DNA of 64,000 nucleotides from Vanilla planifolia (lineage: Eukaryota; Streptophyta; Magnoliopsida; Asparagales; Orchidaceae), in contig CM043868.1 of the NCBI GenBank assembly GCA_023846275.1, positions 20,059,755 to 20,123,754 of the forward strand, given 5' to 3'. The notes below the pieces were generated by a model. It did not search any database, was not told the origin of the DNA, and worked only from the letters and a program-made list of their open reading frames with translations. The stretch's first letter is position 1. Every line of letters begins with the position of its first letter. Below are positions 50,772 through 63,600 of this stretch, piece by piece. Position numbers and translations under genes: made by a program.

Positions 50772-51100
50772 TATTGGTAATTTAAGTGTTTAATGGAGCA
50801 ATCCACACATAAAGGACATCTTTAAATTTAAAAATTTTAAGATATTTGTTTTGTGATATTTAGAACTCCAATTGAATTACTGTGAATGTTCAAAATTAAA
50901 GAAATAAAGTAATTATTTTTAAAATTAAAACGGGATTTTAATTAACTTAAATTAACAACACTTATTAATATAATTATTTTTTTGATTTAAAATTATTGGG
51001 TATTTAAATTGAAAAAATTAATAATTATGATATTTTTTAGAATCCCCAATAAAGAAAAAAAATAAAAAAATTCATTAGATGAGCAATTATATTAATTTCT

Positions 51101-51689
51101 AATTCTTATGGTCATCTTGTATTTTTAAAGATTTATTTAATTTTATTAAACATTATATAACTTTAAAAATGGTGTATGACACCTAAACAAAAGAAGAAAA
51201 ACATATAAAAAGAAAGTATAAATTATTAGAAATTCATTGACACCAATTAATAAAACTTTGAGATGTACAAGTTATTGATGAAAAGATCAAAGGTTTATAA
51301 AATTTTGATAATAATTTAAGCTTTTAAATTTTTATTTAAAATAAATATTAAATAAGTCCTTTATTTGTGTATATTATTTGATTTATTCTAATTTATATAT
51401 TGTTACCATATTATCTATTAGAATGATAGGTTAAGCTTACTAGTAAGCATTAGAATTCCAAGGAAAATACATGTAAATTTTGACAAGGAAAGAAAAGTTC
51501 ATATTATGTTTTCTATTGAAACCAAGGTTTCTTGAGAAAAACTATGAAGCATTCTTAACTTTTATATACAATGAAAAGTTTTATATGCAATGAAAAGAAG
51601 AGGTAAGGAATGTTTTAAGATGTCTTCATTTTTCATGAATATTAATATACATTTCTAGAACATCTACTTGGTCTTTAGCTTGATTGAGA
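51101..51689. other. AT-rich interval, no gene seen
   Basis: No domain or repeat recognised between the end of arm 2 and the gypsy remnant. Confidence 0.5.
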
Positions 51690-52910
51690 GATAGAGTTAG
51701 TATTAATTTGATTTTATAAAAAAGAGTCATTATCTATGACTCCTTTTAAATTAGTACCAACATAATTATTAAAGATAAAGCATCATTATTTTGTAAGTAA
51801 AGGTCTAGTTTATCTTAATTTATCCTTAAGAGAAACTCTTATACTATTTGTTAAAAAAGACTATGTAAGTATTATTTATCAAGAATAAATGATCTATTTA
51901 ATTAACAATAAGGAGTTTTAGTATTTTTAAAATTTGATTTAAGATATGAGTATCATTTTAAAGATGAAGGAAAAATATTTTTCTAAGATAATTTTTAGAA
52001 AAAAAAATGGTCGTTATGAATTATTTGCATCACACATTAGATTAACAAATGCCTCTATAGCAATAATGTATATAATGAATAAAGTACTCAAGCAGTATCT
52101 CAACTCTTTTATAATAGTGTTCATATATGATATTTTAATTTGTTTAAAAGGAAAAATAAGCATAGCATGAAAAACATTTTCATATAACACTTCAGTCACT
52201 AAGATGGAATAAATTATTTGTCATTCTTTTTTATACAAATTCTAGTTATCCAATGTAAAATCTCTTGCCAAATCTAGTAAGTACAAAGAGATAAATATGG
52301 ATCCTTAAGAGATTTTAGTCATAACAGATTAGCCATGGCAAACAAATATGTCTAAGTTTTATAGCTTCTTTAAAATTATTAAATATTATAAAATATTTAT
52401 AAAAGGTTCTTATATATAGCTCTAACTTCAATAAGATTAACTATAAAGGGGATAAATTTGAGTTTGATATAGATTGTTAGGAAAGTTTATTTTATTTAAA
52501 AAGTCAATGGTCTTGACTCCTATTTTAGCATTGCTTGAAGTGACAAAAGAACTCTAAAATTATAATGATACATCTTTCCAAGGCCTGGATTATATTTTGA
52601 CATAGAATAAGAAGGTTATTTTTTTATATATCTTGTTAGTTAAATTATGAGAAAAATTATCAAGTGCATGGGTTTGAGTTTGTTGCTTTTACCTTTGATT
52701 TAAAAATTTGGAGATGTTATGTATGTAGAGTAAGATATAAATTATTTATTAATCATCAAATTTTAAAATACAACTTCAATCAAGAATAATTGAACTTGGG
52801 ACAGTTGAGATAATTAAGATTATTTGAGGATTATGATATAGAAGTCAATTATCATCATGGTTGAGTTAATATAGCCGTTATTAATCTTTGTCAACAAAAT
52901 ACATTTTTGT
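51690..52910 (+). pseudogene. Ty3/gypsy RT-RNase H remnant
   Basis: Read across stops: LFVKKDYV near 51850, FDLRYEYHFKDEGK near 51930, then RKKNGRYELFASHIRLTNAS and MNKVLKQYLNSFIIVFIYDI at 52000-52130. These fit the R-x-G-H-Y-E-F..P-F-G-L-T-N-A-P and Y-x-D-D blocks of gypsy reverse transcriptase. The first D of the catalytic pair is tyrosine (IYDI). RNase H pieces follow at 52650-52890: NYEKNYQVHGFEFVAFTFDL, WRCYVCRVRYKLFINHQILK and DYDIEVNYHHG. No LTR pair was found for it. Confidence 0.85.
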
Positions 52911-53421
52911 TATAGTTTATTAAAAGAATCAAGTGTTGGAACTTAAAATCTTAAATTAATTGAACTAGTTCTATGCAATTATCAAATCCACACAATAAAA
53001 TACTCAAAAAATAATGAAACATCTAATAATCAGATAGTATGTAACAAAATCTAGAGAACACAATTTAAAATCAAGCAAAGGTGGCAAAAATATCAGAAAA
53101 TTACATGTCATAATAAATATAATAATTGAATAAATAGTCACTTAAAAGTCCCAAAGCTATCTTAATAATAAGAAAAGCTAGAAAAACAATCTAACATATC
53201 AACTACCATAATAATACAACACAAGTTTCCCTTATATAAAATTCTTCACCAAGTACTTAAAATAAATCATCCTTTCTCACTTAAGATCTCATGTCATATC
53301 CTTTAAAAACATCCAACTCTTTAAATATTTGCATATAATGTAAGCACATAGTGAGCATAATTGTAAAAATCAGCTGGCAAACCAAAAAGGATAGAGAAAC
53401 TAAGAAAACATCCCAAGTATG
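52911..53421. other. AT-rich interval, no gene seen
   Basis: No recognised content. It may belong to the gypsy element at its left or to the repeat at its right. Confidence 0.4.
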
Positions 53422-54180
53422 TGGGCTAAGACTTTTAAAGAACGATTAAAAGATTTGGAGAATAGTTGAAGTATAAGAGCCATAAGGATGAATATGTTTT
53501 GTATTGATTATAGGAGAAAAGATCCTAAATAATATAAGTTATAAGACTTGAAATGATAAGGTACTTTTTAGAGACAATTTGGACATGGATCCATGAAAAC
53601 TTTATAGTTAAGCATACTCAAGTTGAAAAATTTTGGAATAAATAACAAAACAAGAAGAGATTATTTGGAGAAAGATAAAACTCAATTAACTCAAGGAAAT
53701 ACCTTACCAAGAAAAATAGATGATGTTATAATATAGTATTAGATCCAACATCTTCTATTCTAACATGGTTTGAGAAAGAATCATGTGAAAGTTAATAGGT
53801 ATGTAACACTTGATTAATTGCCCATGAAGGATGGATGGACTACAAAAACATTCAATGCATAAGGGCCAAGACTATTTAAAAAAGATGAAAAGATTAAGAA
53901 AATATTTAAAGTTTGAAAACTGTAAGAGTGAATAAGTTTCAAATTTGTTACAAGAGAAATATTATGAATGATATAAGTAAAATCATTAGTCTTAAAATAA
54001 TGAGATATTTTTAAGGAGTAATCTGAGCTTAGATCTTACAAGAACTTTATAATGCATTATACTAAAGCTAAAAAATTATGAGATAAGTAACAAACTAAAA
54101 AAAGATCCCATTTGAAGAACAAACCTAATTAATTTGAAATAATACCTCCCAAAGAAAAGTTAGCATGTTATAGTAATATA
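53422..54180 (+). repeat. Degenerate direct repeat, period about 440 bp
   Basis: Units of about 320 bases start at 53422 and 53862. Shared order: GGGCTAAGAC/GGGCCAAGAC, a GGATGAATATG/GAGTGAATAAG phrase, GAAATGATAAGGTAC/AAATAATGAGATAT, GGACATGGATCC/GAGCTTAGATCT, AACTTTATAGTTAAGCATAC/AACTTTATAATGCATTATAC, and GGAAATACCTTACCAAG/GAAATAATACCTCCCAAAG. Identity is perhaps 65-70%. The style resembles LTR or leader sequence of plant gypsy elements, but no element could be delimited. Confidence 0.65.
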
Positions 54181-54344
54181 CTTAGTAGGTAATTTATTAA
54201 TTACAAAGATATACAAATATTATAAAAATATAGTATGGACTGTGTAAATAACAATACTTATAGTATTATCAATACCTGACATTTGTAATATATATATATA
54301 AACATACTAAATCACCATATATATATTTGCATATATAATACCCA

Positions 54345-54375
<31 letters not shown>
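54345..54375. repeat. (AT)n microsatellite
   Basis: A run of alternating A and T within a very AT-rich stretch. Confidence 0.85.
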
Positions 54376-54779
54376 TTCTTTATATTAAGATATCAATTTT
54401 TTATATGATTATTATATTTACTCTATAATATCTCATATCATATTATATTTATATAATATCAATTTTTGTTATTTTTGAATTACTTTTATTATATTCTCGT
54501 ATGATTAAAATAAAATTTCATAAAGATACCCATGACAATTTAAATAAAAACATACATGAATAAATAATCTTATATTAAAAATAGAGATACTTTTTATGAA
54601 CAATATATAAGATATTGTTCATAGTGTTAAGATGTTATCTTTTTATGACAAAATTTGTTTTGGCTACCATAGAATATTAAAAAAAGATAAAATCTTTGAG
54701 TAGTCAAACATTGAGAGAATTATATTTTTTTTATTTATTAAGACTCGTTGGCAAGCAGTGTAGGTTGGTTATGAAAATT

Positions 54780-55860
54780 AAGCTAAATTATACACGATGC
54801 CAAATTGATTTCATGCCCAAGAGGAAGAAGGTTGAAAAAACACCAAAAAGGCTACCTTTGGCACAAATATGACTTTCTTTTTTTGCAAATGTATATTTTG
54901 AAATACAATTAAATATTTATTTAATAAGTTTTGAAAGATATTTTTCAAACCAAAAAAACTTTTAAGCAACAATTGTGTAGGGACTAAAAATCATTTTGGT
55001 CACGTGTAATAAAATTAAAAATTTATTCTATTTTTTATCAAAAAGTTTGGTGATGCTTTTTTTTAGTTCACAATGTCAATTTTTTTACTAACCTTTTGTT
55101 TTTAAATTACATTTTGCATTCAGATTTATAGCTTTGGAGCTGGCTAAATTTCCATTCAGAACTGCTTGTCGACAGTTGTACCTATTTAAGAAGAAGATTT
55201 GAGAAAAATATTTATATTTAAAAAATAAAACAAATTTTAAACAAAATTTACATTCAAGTGCCCAAACTTGTCAACAACATACCGAGTTGTGCAAGTTGGA
55301 ACGTCGTCTCTAGCAACAATAAATTATATAGCAAGCAATTGACGTCTACTTGACGGTGTGGTTTCACCAGCCCACCTAGCGTGATGTGACAAACTAGCTA
55401 TGTGAAATGGACCTTCGAATTGCGATCACATTTTCTTCTGTATGTGTTCACGTGGTATTTGTAAAGGAAGAAAAAAACAACAATTCGTAAAAAATATCGA
55501 AATTTGAAATAATGAAAGGCTTTAATTTACCTTAAATAAAATATTATATGGTTCATATCAACAAATTTTTTATATATTTCCAAGCATAAAATTTTACTAG
55601 AGCAAGCGATACCTTGCAAGCTGTTGTACGCTAGTTGCATGACTAATTGATTCTGTCGAAAATGGGAACGGCTCGAATTCCCGTTGTCTTCCATGTTGTT
55701 GGCATCATTCCAGCTAATTTAAATAACAAATGGGGAAATGATTTAGCCGACCTAACAATCCTATTTATTATTCAAATCATGAAACGCAACGTTTCTTTTT
55801 TCTTTGCGTTATTGATAAGAGAGCAAACGATCCCTCAAAATTTTAAGTGAAATAAAATAT
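54780..55860 (+). repeat. Old dispersed duplication, copy A
   Basis: Matches 59220-61480 in the same orientation, with blocks in the same order: CAGATTTATAGCTTxGGAGCTGGCTAAAT (55122), GACGTCTACTTGACGGTGT (55343), CCCACCTAGCGTGAT (55373), and CATGTTGTTGGCATCATTCC followed by AGCTAATTTAAA (55692). It is less AT-rich than its surroundings. A 67-codon open stretch at 55647-55850 is not kept open in copy B, so it is not read as a gene. Confidence 0.7.
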
Positions 55861-56080
55861 TTTATTTAAATAGATCATTAAAAATATCTCTTTAAGAGAA
55901 ATCTAATAATTTTTTATTTATAATTTTTAGATACATAAATAATTAGTTATGAATTTTAAAAGAAATGATATAAGAGCCATTTCTTTAATTGATTGAGGAC
56001 AAATTGTAAATCTAATAAATCTCCTTGACCGCTTTAGTTAGATAAACTTTAAAAAATTGTGGTTAATTAAGATAATAACT

Positions 56081-56084
<4 letters not shown>

Positions 56085-56137
<53 letters not shown>

Positions 56138-56146
56138 AAGAGAGAT
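56085..56146. repeat. (AG)n microsatellite
   Basis: About 20 AG units followed by AAAGAGAG-type imperfect repeats. Confidence 0.9.
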
Positions 56147-56183
56147 GAGTGATTAAAAAAAGAGAAAACAAGAAAAAACTTGT

Positions 56184-56304
56184 AAAGAGGAGTTGAAATT
56201 GAAACTTGTTGCTACAACTAAAGGGAAGATGGTTGAATTAAAAGAAGAGGAAAGGATCAATCATGTGTTGATTATAAAAGAAAAAGAGGCAATTAAAGCT
56301 AGGT
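56184..56304 (+). other. Short coding-like stretch, unrecognised
   Basis: A lysine- and glutamate-rich open frame reads KEELKLKLVATTKGKMVELK and continues EEERINHVLIIKEKEAIKAR, ending at AG|GTATGC, which could be a splice donor. It would form a charged helix. With no partner exon found, it may be a lone exon remnant or chance in purine-rich sequence. Confidence 0.2.
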
Positions 56305-57068
56305 ATGCAAAATTTGATTCATTTTATTAGTGGGATCTATTTAATATAGAATTAAGTAGGTTTTTAGTTATTATATGCTTTAGAAGTTTAAAATTAAGTT
56401 TTGAAATGAATTGAATTTGGTTGGAGTTGAATTGGAATATAATCAAGTTAATTTAAGTAAGATTAGTTACATTTGAACAAGATCATACAATGTGATGTGT
56501 TAAATTATACAAGATAATAAGCTTAAGTTAGTTTAGAATTTAGAAAATTGTATAATACATTGTAAGGTTATATGAGTAGAACAAGAGTTGATCATATTAT
56601 ATGATAGATTGCTCAAATAACATAATAATTGACCAAATGGTTTAGGGTAATGCAAGTACAAATTAATAGAAATTGTAAAAATTTTACCATAAGATACAAT
56701 TAATCACACTACATTATTAATTGGATAGTAGACAGGATGCTGAATTAAACAGATAGTAAAAAGTGATGTTGATTGTATTGCATGATGAAGAAAATTATAC
56801 AATACTATGTTTTTGTCATAGAATAAAGGATAATAATAATGTATAAAATTATGTAATTTTAAGGGATATTAAATATTTATATTATAAAGACTATTTGATT
56901 ATTTATGTTTTAGTATGATATGTAGAAAATCTTAAATAAGAAAAGATTGGAAAAAAAACTTTTTATCTTAGTTTTAAACACATAAATTCAATAATTATAA
57001 TATAAATATAATATTAAATTATTATATAATTTAAAAATTTTATATGATTGTTCATTATATTGATCATT

Positions 57069-57102
<34 letters not shown>

Positions 57103-59219
57103 ATAGTTTATAAACTTATATAGTTATAAGAGAAATAATAGTTAAATTTTATCTTAGACATTATATCCTTGTTATATGATATAGAGTTATTAGTATTTTA
57201 TAGAAGATGATTAAAATAGGAATATTTTTATAAGTGCCATGAACTCATTTATTAGGATGGGGATACTCTTTTATATATAGTGCTATTAATATTCTGTGAA
57301 TAGATATTAACTTATTATGCATATGAGTTAATATTATATAGATATTAGTTATTAGATTTAGAGAAGATTGGTCAAAATAAAAATTGGGTCTTAAGAAATA
57401 TTAATTTAGAAACTTGGAATAAACTAATTAACATGGACATGCTTTTGTCTATGGTTTTGATTGCTCATGATTAATAGTTATCATCTTATCATTCATACAT
57501 TGATTTATTAGATCATATTATATTCTTATATTTTGTTACTATGTATAATTTATTTATCAAGCTCTTTAAAATCTCTTCAGAATTTCTTTCACATGTTATG
57601 TTTCTATTTCATAGAGAGATTGAAATGATGATACCATGGATGATGATACTTTTTAAAACTATGCTACATAAAATATGCCACATACGATGGAATGTATAGT
57701 ACTACTTATAAAACTCATAAACTATTATTAAAATACATATATAAGAAGAAGTGAATTAATAATAAAAGTTAAACCATTAAACTTCTATATCAATCAATAA
57801 AACTATATCAGTCTAATAATCTAAAACACTTTATTTTATAATATTCAAAACCCTTTTCAGATTACAATACAACATAAGAAAAATTTTATTTTTTGGGTAT
57901 GTATGCAAGGGGTATATGATTTCACATTTTCACTCTTTCTCATTACATTAGTATTACAAATGAGGAAAAATAAAAAATTAAAATTAAGGTTTAATTAAAT
58001 CTTAAACTTAAAAGTTGTTCTTAAATTTTTCTAAATAAATGACTTCTAGTAATTTATTGACAAAAATACTCAATGAGTTTTATCTTTCGCACAAATTTCA
58101 TATTATTTTTACATTTTTTGAAAATTTTAATAATTATTTCTAATATACATATATATATATAATAAATATCATATTTTTTCTTTTCTAAAGTTTGACCTTT
58201 TATTGTGATTATAATACTTTGTATTTACGTAAGTATAATTGTAAACTAATCTTCTTTACAAACACTTTATGTCAATATAGTTTTATCATTTTTTAATATT
58301 GTTTGATATTTATTTTAATTTTTTATATAGATACTAATTTTTTAATTTAAATTATTATTAAATTTTTATTAATCTCTAATAATTGGTTTTAAAATCTATG
58401 CATTTTTTATTTTCTCTCCCTTGATACTTTTGGATTCTTAATTATATTTCACTTTTTTAGGTTTATCTTCCTTCTTTGAAGTGTATTATCTTATTTTGAT
58501 GTATAAATTTTGAAAAGTATAATAAATTCTTAGAAAATAATAATCCCTATAAAACTTATAAATTTTATGCTTTTCTTAATCATGAGATGATTATAATTTT
58601 TCTCATTACTTGCGACTCCGATCAATAACGTGATCATTACATCCATTGCTAAACTATAAAAATAATTCTTTAAATAATTTTTTTGTCAATTTTAGGATCT
58701 TACATCCATTATATCAATAAATATTTATGTGCCAATAGGATTTTCAAGGGCAATTGCTACATGTCCAAGCATAATAGACGCAGTTATCTTATTCAAGTAA
58801 TAGTACATGACATGAGCAAGTAGCATGTTAGGAATTTGTCACAGAATGTAAGAAAAGGTGAAATTGATTAGTATTTTTTAATAAATATTATTTATTTTTA
58901 TATTTTTTTTTAAACTAACATCTGTTAAAACATGTTTATGAATATTTTGTAAGATGCAACAAATAATTATATGATTTTTTATATGTTATTTAGTTATAGT
59001 GAAGCTATTAATGTTGTTGACCAGTGTGACTTTCTATCGAGAATTTGTTTACTCAATTTTATAAATGCTTACATAAATTATACCAAGAGAAATTTATCTA
59101 GAGAAAACTTTAATCAGCCAAAATGTGGACACATTTGTGACATATTTTCTTATGAAACATTCAAAATTAATCAAAATTATAATCATGTGTTTCTTAAATC
59201 ATGCTAGAACTAATAGCTG
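56305..59219. other. AT-rich interval, no gene seen
   Basis: Contains an (AT)n run at 57070-57099. Open stretches such as 58971-59207 show no domain and AT-driven codons. No RNA gene was recognised. Confidence 0.5.
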
Positions 59220-61480
59220 AAGTACCAAACCTAGCTAAAACAAAGGCTAAATGTGCTAAGCCAAAAACTTGAATTGAATATCCTAATCCAATCTTGATTT
59301 CATATGCAAAGTGAAGAGAGGTGATATGACACAATAGAAGCTTCATTTGACATGCCATTTATAACCATATTTTTTTAAAAAAATATGTTTTTCTGAAAAT
59401 GCAGTCAAATGTTTATTTAATCATGTTTTGAAACATATTTCTCAACCTACAAAAAAAATGAAAAATTAAAAATCATTTTGATCCCATAAAAAAAACTTGT
59501 CTTACTATTTTAATAAAATGTTAAAAGATACTTGTCCATTTCATAATAATAATTGTTTCACTAGTATTTGTTTGACAAAAAACTGAAATAAATGTTTTTA
59601 TTACAAACACATTCATTTTGAGTTGCGCCAAATAATTTAATAATTTCTACTGCTGATGCTTTTCTTATATTATTTTACTTGTAACATATGTTTGTTATTT
59701 TTTCATTTTATTTTTAACTAAAGAATGTATATATTTATTTTTTGATAAGTAATTAACAACAATAAATTATATAATAATACTTTTTAAATAATATTTAATA
59801 ACAAAATACATTTAGCAATAATTTTTATTAATGAGCTTAATATTCAATCACTACCGTATAACAAATTGCTTGAAATCAAATCAGCAAATACATAGGCTTT
59901 TAAAATCATTTAACAATAACATTTTTTAAATTATTTTTTATCCATTAGGTTGATGTTTAACAAATTGTATGATTTTTTATTCATTAGTTTGATGTTTAAG
60001 AATATTAAAAAAATTAAAAAAAAAATCTCACTAAAAACATTGGTTTTTACATTACCTTCTAGCGTTCAGATTTACGGCTTGGTAGCTGGCTAAATGTCTA
60101 TTCAATCGCTTGACAACCAAAAAAATTAATTATCAAAATATTTTTCGATTTAAATAACGTTATGAAGCACGGTAGATTGAATACGAAATTACTTAAAAAG
60201 GGGATTTCTTTACAAGAAATTTTTTAAATAACTTTTTCAAATAGTTGAAATTATAATTTTTTTTCCATAAATTGACCGTTCTTGTAAAACGCATGCGAAG
60301 ATTTCTCTCTCTCTGAGGATTTTCAATACTATTTTATCTTTTTCAATTCAAAATCAACGAAATCTCATCGAAAGATATTTATTTATTTATCCTTTTTGAC
60401 ATAGATATTCTTTATATTTTCCAAAAATTTTTTAGATAACAAAACTACTTTGAATGATTTCAAAATTCAAAATGATTGTTTTTATGAATTTAAAGTATAC
60501 AAATTATGAAATAAATTCAATAATATTTTTTTAAAATTAAAAATTCTAAAAAATAAAAAGTTTATATTTTGTTGTAGAAAAAAAAAATACAATAATTTTA
60601 TAAGACTAAATAAAAAAATACTTTCTTGTCTTCAAAATTTTTAAACTATTGAAACATAGAGACTCATCACAAGCGCACAATGAAAACTGCGAGATCAGCT
60701 TTTGTATTAATTAGCAAGAAGATTTGAAAAAGAGTTCTAAAAACAGATTTATGTAAAAAAAAATAATAAAAATAACTTAATGAAAAAAATTAAATAAATT
60801 GTAGAACTCAGATGAAAGGAACAAAAAAAAAATTCATTAAACAAAATCTTGTAAAAAACATACCAAATTTTGCAAGTTGGGACTACGTGTCTGTTGAAAT
60901 TAAATTATAACAAATAATTAACGTCTACTTGACGGCGTAGTTTGTCCAACCCACCTAGCGCGATCTGACGGACTAACTATATGAAATGGGCCTTTGAATT
61001 GCCGTTCCGTTTCCTCTGTATCTCTTCACATGTTATTTGTCCGAGTCAACAACACATTTAAGTCCACATCTTCGACGAACGAGTGTTTATAAAAGAAATA
61101 AAAACTTAAAATTATTAAATACTTTTAAATTTACCTTAAATCAACTATCATATGGTTCACCTTAAAAAAAATTTTATTTATTTTCAACCACATATTTTAC
61201 AAGAACACGATGATAGATTGCATGGTATTGGTCGCAGTTGCGTGATTGAATCATACCGTCCAAAATGCGGACGGCTGAATTTCGTTTGTCTTTCATGTTG
61301 TTTTCATCATTACAGCTAATTTAAAGGCCAAAAAACTATTTAAAAGATTTTTTTAAATCATTTTTCTTGAATAAAATTATATTGGCCGACTTAACAAACC
61401 TGTTTATTATTCAAATTGTTAAACTACATGTTTCGTTTTCTTTGTGTTATTGATGAGAGCGCAAGCGTCTACAATAAAAA
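59220..61480 (+). repeat. Old dispersed duplication, copy B
   Basis: The counterpart of 54780-55860, about twice as long because of AT-rich insertions. Matching blocks include CAGATTTACGGCTTGGTAGC at 60068, AACGTCTACTTGACGGCGTA at 60919, CCCACCTAGCGCGATCTGAC at 60950 and TCATGTTGTTTTCATCATTA at 61294. The conserved islands suggest the upstream part of a once duplicated gene, but no coding sequence was found next to either copy. Confidence 0.65.
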
Positions 61481-62573
61481 TATGTTTATATTATTTTAAC
61501 TAAAAATTAAATATGATTTATATGAATTCTTCAAATATCTTTCTTTTAATGATACATCAAGTACATAATTTTTACTATACTTTATTTTAAAATCTTCTCA
61601 AGAACATTTATCTTAATAAATTTAGCAGTTATAAGTCAAATAATCCATAATGTTTTCTAGCTATAATTTATTTGTTTTTTAAGATGATAGATTTCTGAAT
61701 TAATTTTAGTTTTGTGACAAGATGTACATTGTGCAATTGTCATTATCAATATCAAAATTAGATGTGAAAAAGTGTACATCACAAGTCCTAATGTTTGCTC
61801 TTTGTTTGGATGCATGGACACAAAAAGACTAAATCATAAAAAAAAGAAAAAGAGAGGACATTGAGAGAGAGAAAGAGAGTTTGTTTAAATAAAAAAATTT
61901 GTAAACTCTATGATAGTTTGATAGAACTTTAGTTTTGTCTCATTAAATACAAAAATGAGCCTTTCCTTAATTAAATGACAATCTTTTTTGGAGACTCAAG
62001 TATAAAAACTTCTAAAAAAATATTTGATGGTCAAACAAAGACGTATATAAACTAAATTAAATGAGATCCAATTTACATGTGTAATATTTTTTGAAAGTCA
62101 AGATATTTATTATAAAAGGATCATAATTTTTATCTTAATTAATTTGAGTGAATTTCTTCTCATTGACAAAAATAAGTTACGTTATATTGTAAATATAAAA
62201 GCATATATGATCTCTCATAGAGCTAAGGTATTAAGATCTAAAAACAAGTTATAAATACATGGCATGATGCCAAGTTTTGTATATCGTATTGTACAAGTCA
62301 GACTCTTGAAAATGATCATTATTTGATGGGTCTTGAATGATATGTTTTGTAGGATATCAAGTTTTTGATATTAGATTTAGACTCCATTCATTATACAATC
62401 AACATCAATAGATCATATTCCATTATTTATGTACAAAGAAAAATCAAGAAGATAACAAGAAAGTTATCATCACATAAAAATAAAAATTTGTAATACAAAT
62501 GATAGGATTGTATTAAAAAAAATGAGATAACATAGAGGCTTTACAAAACATCCTTAAATATTAAACACTAGTG
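61481..62573. other. AT-rich interval, no gene seen
   Basis: No recognised feature; a short purine-rich GAGAGAGAAAGAGAG lies near 61862. Confidence 0.5.
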
Positions 62574-63600
62574 TCATTCTTCATCAACATCATTCTTTTC
62601 ATGTTGATCATCATCCTCTTCCTCCTCTTCATTATAAATCAACCTCTATTCTAAAAATGATAAGTTAACAAATAAAATTATATCCAATATTTAAAAACAA
62701 ATTAAAAATACTAAAAAGTAAATCAAAAGAAATAGAGGAATACAACGCATTAAACTTTGCACATACTTGATAGGTTGATTAGCTTGACCACTTCTTTAGC
62801 TTCTAAACTTAGTGAAGTCTCTCATGCATTGGTAAGCCAATCATGGTACGTCTTACTCATGCTAACAATCTCTCCTCATACTTTCTCCTCATGATGGACA
62901 TTTCATCTATCTGAGCATCAATCAAGGTGTATGCATCATAGCCTTTATATGTGCTTGTTTTAGATATGTATAAGAATATTGGGATTACAATACTCTTGCT
63001 CCTAATCCTACAAGAGCATTTAGATCATGCAATAATATGAATGATCTTCTCTCTCTTTTCAAAGTTGACAACTCAAGGGCCAAGTCTCTTTGTGTTAGTA
63101 GTTTGTATATCATCTCTTAAAATTTTAAAATAACACATCAACATTAAAACTATGCAAACGTTATATGCGAACTAGATCCATAAAAATACTATAAAAGTTA
63201 TGAGTGCATCACTATTATGCCTCAAAGATGAACTAGGGCCCATCTTCATTAACGTTTTTCATCTTCAATGAAAACCTATGAGAAAGGACTTTTGCATTTT
63301 GGCATTAACAGTGTTAACTTGTGCCATTTTTTGAGAAATAATATTGTAATAATTATATTAAAAGAATATTTCAAAATTAAGCATGAGAAAATATATGATA
63401 ATTTTTTTATCCATTGGCTAACAAGTTGCACATAGTGAGATACCTCAATTCTATTTAGGCCATCTTTTATGAATTGTTGCTCAAGCCATTCACCTACACA
63501 AAAAGAATCCCTTCTTCATGATGTTCTTAATGCTACACCACTTCATAACAAGTGATTTGAAATCCATGGCTACACATGTGGTTAGTAATTAAAACATACA
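62574..63600 (-). pseudogene. Unrecognised minus-strand coding-like remnant
   Basis: On the minus strand a possible last exon after an AG acceptor at about 62645 encodes RLIYNEEEEEDDDQHEKN, then DVDEE and stop at 62576-62574. Farther upstream, 62985-62857 reads TSTYKGYDAYTLIDAQIDEM and continues SIMRRKYEERLLA before a stop, and about 63560-63490 reads FKSLVMKWCSIKNIMKKGFF with a possible donor after it. The composition is more protein-like than the surroundings. It may be a decayed transposon gene or a host gene, but no family was recognised and stops lie between the pieces. Confidence 0.3.

Larger units (their letters stand above)
37128..51100 (-). repeat. Arm 2 of large inverted repeat (SWEET genes 3 and 4)
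   Basis: This is the reverse-complement counterpart of arm 1 and contains two direct units offset by about 10717 bases. In order from the right: flank and gene 4, spacer (47898-45111), integrase remnant, gypsy LTR, flank and gene 3, and the 3' flank of gene 3, cut at about 37128 by the copia junction. Against arm 1 it lacks solo LTR 1 and keeps a 797 bp LTR segment and a roughly 150 bp spacer segment that arm 1 has lost. Confidence 0.85.
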
